DNA of 32,374 nucleotides from Azoarcus sp. (GTDB lineage Bacteria; Pseudomonadota; Gammaproteobacteria; Burkholderiales; Rhodocyclaceae): NCBI GenBank assembly GCA_031274995.1, contig JAISPJ010000052.1, positions 1 to 32,374 of the forward strand, read 5' to 3'. Shown piece by piece: positions 28,415 to 32,374 of this stretch (position 1 is its first letter; each line of letters starts with the position of its first letter). The notes under the pieces were generated by a model. It saw only the letters and a program-made list of their open reading frames with translations, ran no database searches and was not told where the DNA came from. The position numbers and the translations under genes were made by a program.

Positions 28415-29584
28415 CTACTGTCCGTGCTTGCGCCGGTGTTCGCGACAGGCCGCCCGGTACGTGAGTTGCCAGTCCAGGCGCGCATCCTGCCACCAGGCGC
28501 GATCAAACACCCAGGCCAGGGTGAGCAGCAGGGGTGACAGGTAATGGTTCGCCGCTGTCGGCAAATAACCGGAAGAAGGAATTGGCGACACACGCAAGGC
28601 GCTCAGTCGCTCTCTGATCGTTGGGTGCATGGATTGTGTCGAGGGTTTGCTGCTCATGACGTCATCATCCATCGCCGCATGGCGCAGAAAACCGGCCGTC
28701 ATCCCCAGGCACAGGTCACGAAATGGCCGTACCAACGGTTTTGCCCGCACACTGCTCTGCGCCAGGACGCGCGGCCAGTAGTCCCTGGACAGGAACTGTT
28801 CCTTGAGCGAGACTTCAATCATGGTTTCGCCGAGCAGATCAGCATTGACAACCTTGGTTGCCTGCGCGTCGGCCTCGAATTCCTCGATACGGGTCAAACG
28901 TACCATATTGCTGTAAAAGCGGCCCAGCCACCAATCCGCCTGTGCGCCGATGGTCGGAAGTACGTCTCCAATCCTGTCAAGCGCCCGTAACAACCAAGCC
29001 CGCAGCAAAGCGCCATATTTGCCTGCTCCCTTGCGCTGCGCGGTAAGATGGGCGAGTTCATGCGCCAGCACGGCCATCAGTTGCGGACACGTCAGGCTGT
29101 GCATCAATGGCAAGCCTACCAGGAGATGCGTTTCGATGCGCCCGAAAACTCCCAGGCACGGACGTTGCAGGATCGCCGCGTTCGTTTCTTGCGTCACCCA
29201 GATATGGTCGACACGCCCGGCTTCGAGCACCCAACCTATGCCCTCGACCAGTCGATGCAGATCACAGGCATCTTCCGGTGACAGGCGCACCCCCACAGGC
29301 GATGGTAATGGCACAAACAGCACGGAGAACAGCCGCACGGCGACGAACCCCATCGCGGTAAACGACATGGCGCCAAGGAAAAAACCCGCTACCGGCCATT
29401 CCGCCCCGAAGATGCTCCAGGCCCCATACGCGCCCAACACGCCAATTCCCAGCGCCACCGTGGCACATACGGGTATCAGCAACAAGGCCGTCATTGCGAT
29501 CACGGTCAGACGCAAAGCCAGCCGTTTGCGCAACGCAAACAACCGGGGATGAAACAAACGAAGAGAAACTGCCTGATCGGTCAT
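28415..29584 (-). CDS. Membrane-bound M48-family metalloprotease
   Basis: A 389-residue protein with two N-terminal membrane segments (about 25-52 and 66-92) and a gluzincin domain. The zinc site is His175-Glu176-x-x-His179 in LAHELAHLTAQRKG, with EEFEAD (234-239) giving the ExxxD motif of the third ligand. A further hydrophobic stretch lies near residue 355 (NHYLSPLLLTLAWVF). It belongs to the HtpX/Ste24-like M48 group, which handles misfolded membrane proteins or processes envelope proteins. The ATG at 29584 has no good ribosome site; the frame stays open upstream to 29782, so the start is uncertain. The FeeM-like gene follows on the same strand. Confidence 0.83.
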   Translation of the reverse strand: MTDQAVSLRLFHPRLFALRKRLALRLTVIAMTALLLIPVCATVALGIGVLGAYGAWSIFGAEWPVAGFFLGAMSFTAMGFVAVRLFSVLFVPLPSPVGVRLSPEDACDLHRLVEGIGWVLEAGRVDHIWVTQETNAAILQRPCLGVFGRIETHLLVGLPLMHSLTCPQLMAVLAHELAHLTAQRKGAGKYGALLRAWLLRALDRIGDVLPTIGAQADWWLGRFYSNMVRLTRIEEFEADAQATKVVNADLLGETMIEVSLKEQFLSRDYWPRVLAQSSVRAKPLVRPFRDLCLGMTAGFLRHAAMDDDVMSSKPSTQSMHPTIRERLSALRVSPIPSSGYLPTAANHYLSPLLLTLAWVFDRAWWQDARLDWQLTYRAACREHRRKHGQ

Positions 29585-29782
29585 GGGCTTGAGGGTATTG
29601 TTGTCCTCGCAGGAAACTGGCAGGCCCCGTGCCACTCCTCTGGTAGCGGCACGATACCTTTTGGCGAAACAGCAAGAAACAGCAAACCCGGCATTTTCGC
29701 TGTTACATGTCTTGGCACGTATGTACCACAAGATTGGCGCCTGCGCCAGCTTCTGCCGAAAAAATAAGGGTTTCCGGCACAA

Positions 29783-31931
<2,149 letters not shown>

Positions 31932-32006
31932 CGGGCGAGAAATATCGGGTACTTGCCGCAGAAGAGAAGATTCGGGGATAATGCAGCGTCTCCTCTTTAC
32001 GGCATG

Positions 32007-32093
32007 GCCGGGATGGCGGAATCGGTAGACGCAGCGGACTCAAAATCCGCCGGTGGTAACACTGTGAGGGTTCGAGTCCCTCTCCCGGCACCA
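32007..32093 (+). tRNA. tRNA-Leu (anticodon CAA)
   Basis: An 87-base class-II tRNA including an encoded CCA. Acceptor GCCGGGA pairs with TCCCGGC. The anticodon stem GCGGA/TCCGC encloses CTCAAAA, giving anticodon CAA for UUG codons. A long variable arm precedes GGTTCGAGTCC in the T arm. It reads codon UUG and needs the discriminator A73, which is present. Confidence 0.95.
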
Positions 32094-32125
32094 GGGACAC
32101 ACTTCACAACGCCCCACATCATCCC

Positions 32126-32160
32126 AAAAACCCGATAACTGCAAGGTTTTCGGGTTTTTT
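32126..32160. terminator. Bidirectional rho-independent terminator after tRNA-Leu
   Basis: AAAAACCCGA (32126-32135) pairs with TCGGGTTTTT (32150-32159), with an A-run on one side and a T-run on the other. It ends the tRNA transcript and would also stop transcription arriving from the right. Confidence 0.82.
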
Positions 32161-32191
32161 GTTGTCCAGGTTAGTCTCATTTAATCTCACT

Positions 32192-32245
32192 CCATCCCAG
32201 TGTATTTGGGTGTATCGGCCTGTTGCGTGGGTGTATTTTGGAGTA
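32192..32245. repeat. Short GTGTAT-type direct repeats downstream of tRNA-Leu
   Basis: GTGTATTTGG (32202-32211), GGTGTATCGG and GGGTGTATTTTGG recur within about 45 bases between the tRNA terminator and the insertion-sequence-like end. They may be arm-type integrase sites left from an element that used the tRNA as its attachment site, or chance repeats in a low-complexity stretch. Confidence 0.3.
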
Positions 32246-32256
32246 GGCTCACAAGT

Positions 32257-32374
32257 TGTCTGTACCGGCTGAATTTTGAGCAGGAGTACCGGTTGAATTT
32301 TGACCAGGCACATTAGCCGCTTATCATTGCCGCGGCTGTGGGTAAGTTTATCCCATATTTTCCTTTTTCGAGTT
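32257..32374. mobile_element. Putative IS21-family end (partial, runs off window)
   Basis: Two 22-base direct repeats differing at two positions, GTACCGGCTGAATTTTGAGC(AG) at 32262-32283 and GTACCGGTTGAATTTTGACC(AG) at 32286-32307, are spaced 24 bases apart just inside a TGTC terminus at 32257. Multiple terminal repeats with the core TCAAAATTCAACCGG on the other strand are characteristic of IS21-type elements, where the IstA transposase binds. No istA/istB coding sequence is reached. The family call comes from the repeat style alone. Confidence 0.5.

Noticed and set aside
32119-32313. A 64-codon minus-strand frame past the tRNA
   Set aside because: It translates the terminator and the insertion-sequence repeats; no conserved protein features.

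Overview
The window looks like a chromosomal piece of a betaproteobacterium with roughly 60% GC, of a Rhodocyclales or Nitrosomonadales type. The reasons are the his-HIT-tatABC-protease-Nif3 gene order, an mnmG-rsmG-parA-parB-atpIBEFHAGDC block typical of origin-proximal regions, and a PEP-CTERM protein. This placement is inferred from gene order and protein style, not from a search. About 37 protein genes, one tRNA and one degraded gene can be supported.

Layout: (1) 48-3693, minus strand: hisC, a small DsbC-like thiol protein coupled to it, a TerC-family membrane protein and an exported metallo-beta-lactamase-fold hydrolase. (2) 3775-9337, plus strand: hisB-H-A-F-I-E, a HIT protein and tatABC, tightly packed with many 1-4 base overlaps. 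(3) 9343-11337: a membrane-anchored HtrA-type protease facing tatC, and a divergent Nif3-family gene. (4) 11338-12802: an accessory island with the C-terminal remnant of an XRE (HipB-like) regulator, its orphaned operator repeats, and an A/T-richer gene for a predicted secreted IdeS/Mac-like (C66) cysteine protease with a PEP-CTERM tail. (5) 12825-15246: leuA and a divergent Lrp/AsnC regulator. (6) 15317-26910: mnmG, rsmG, parA, parB and the complete F1Fo ATP synthase operon, closed by a strong terminator. (7) 26941-29584: a FeeM-like N-acyl amino acid synthase fused to a PilZ-like domain, behind a membrane M48 metalloprotease. (8) 29783-31931: tgt and queA (queuosine). (9) 32007-32374: tRNA-Leu(CAA), a terminator, short GTGTAT repeats and what looks like the end of an IS21-type element running off the window.

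Most of the window is housekeeping. The best leads are the PEP-CTERM-tailed IdeS-like protease, the FeeM-PilZ/M48 pair with a perfect palindrome between the two genes, and the gutted HipB-type locus whose operators survive. Several normally conserved neighbourhoods are broken: hisC is flipped away from hisB with no hisGD beside it, petABC is absent after nif3, and no yajC-secDF follows tgt. This suggests a rearranged genome.
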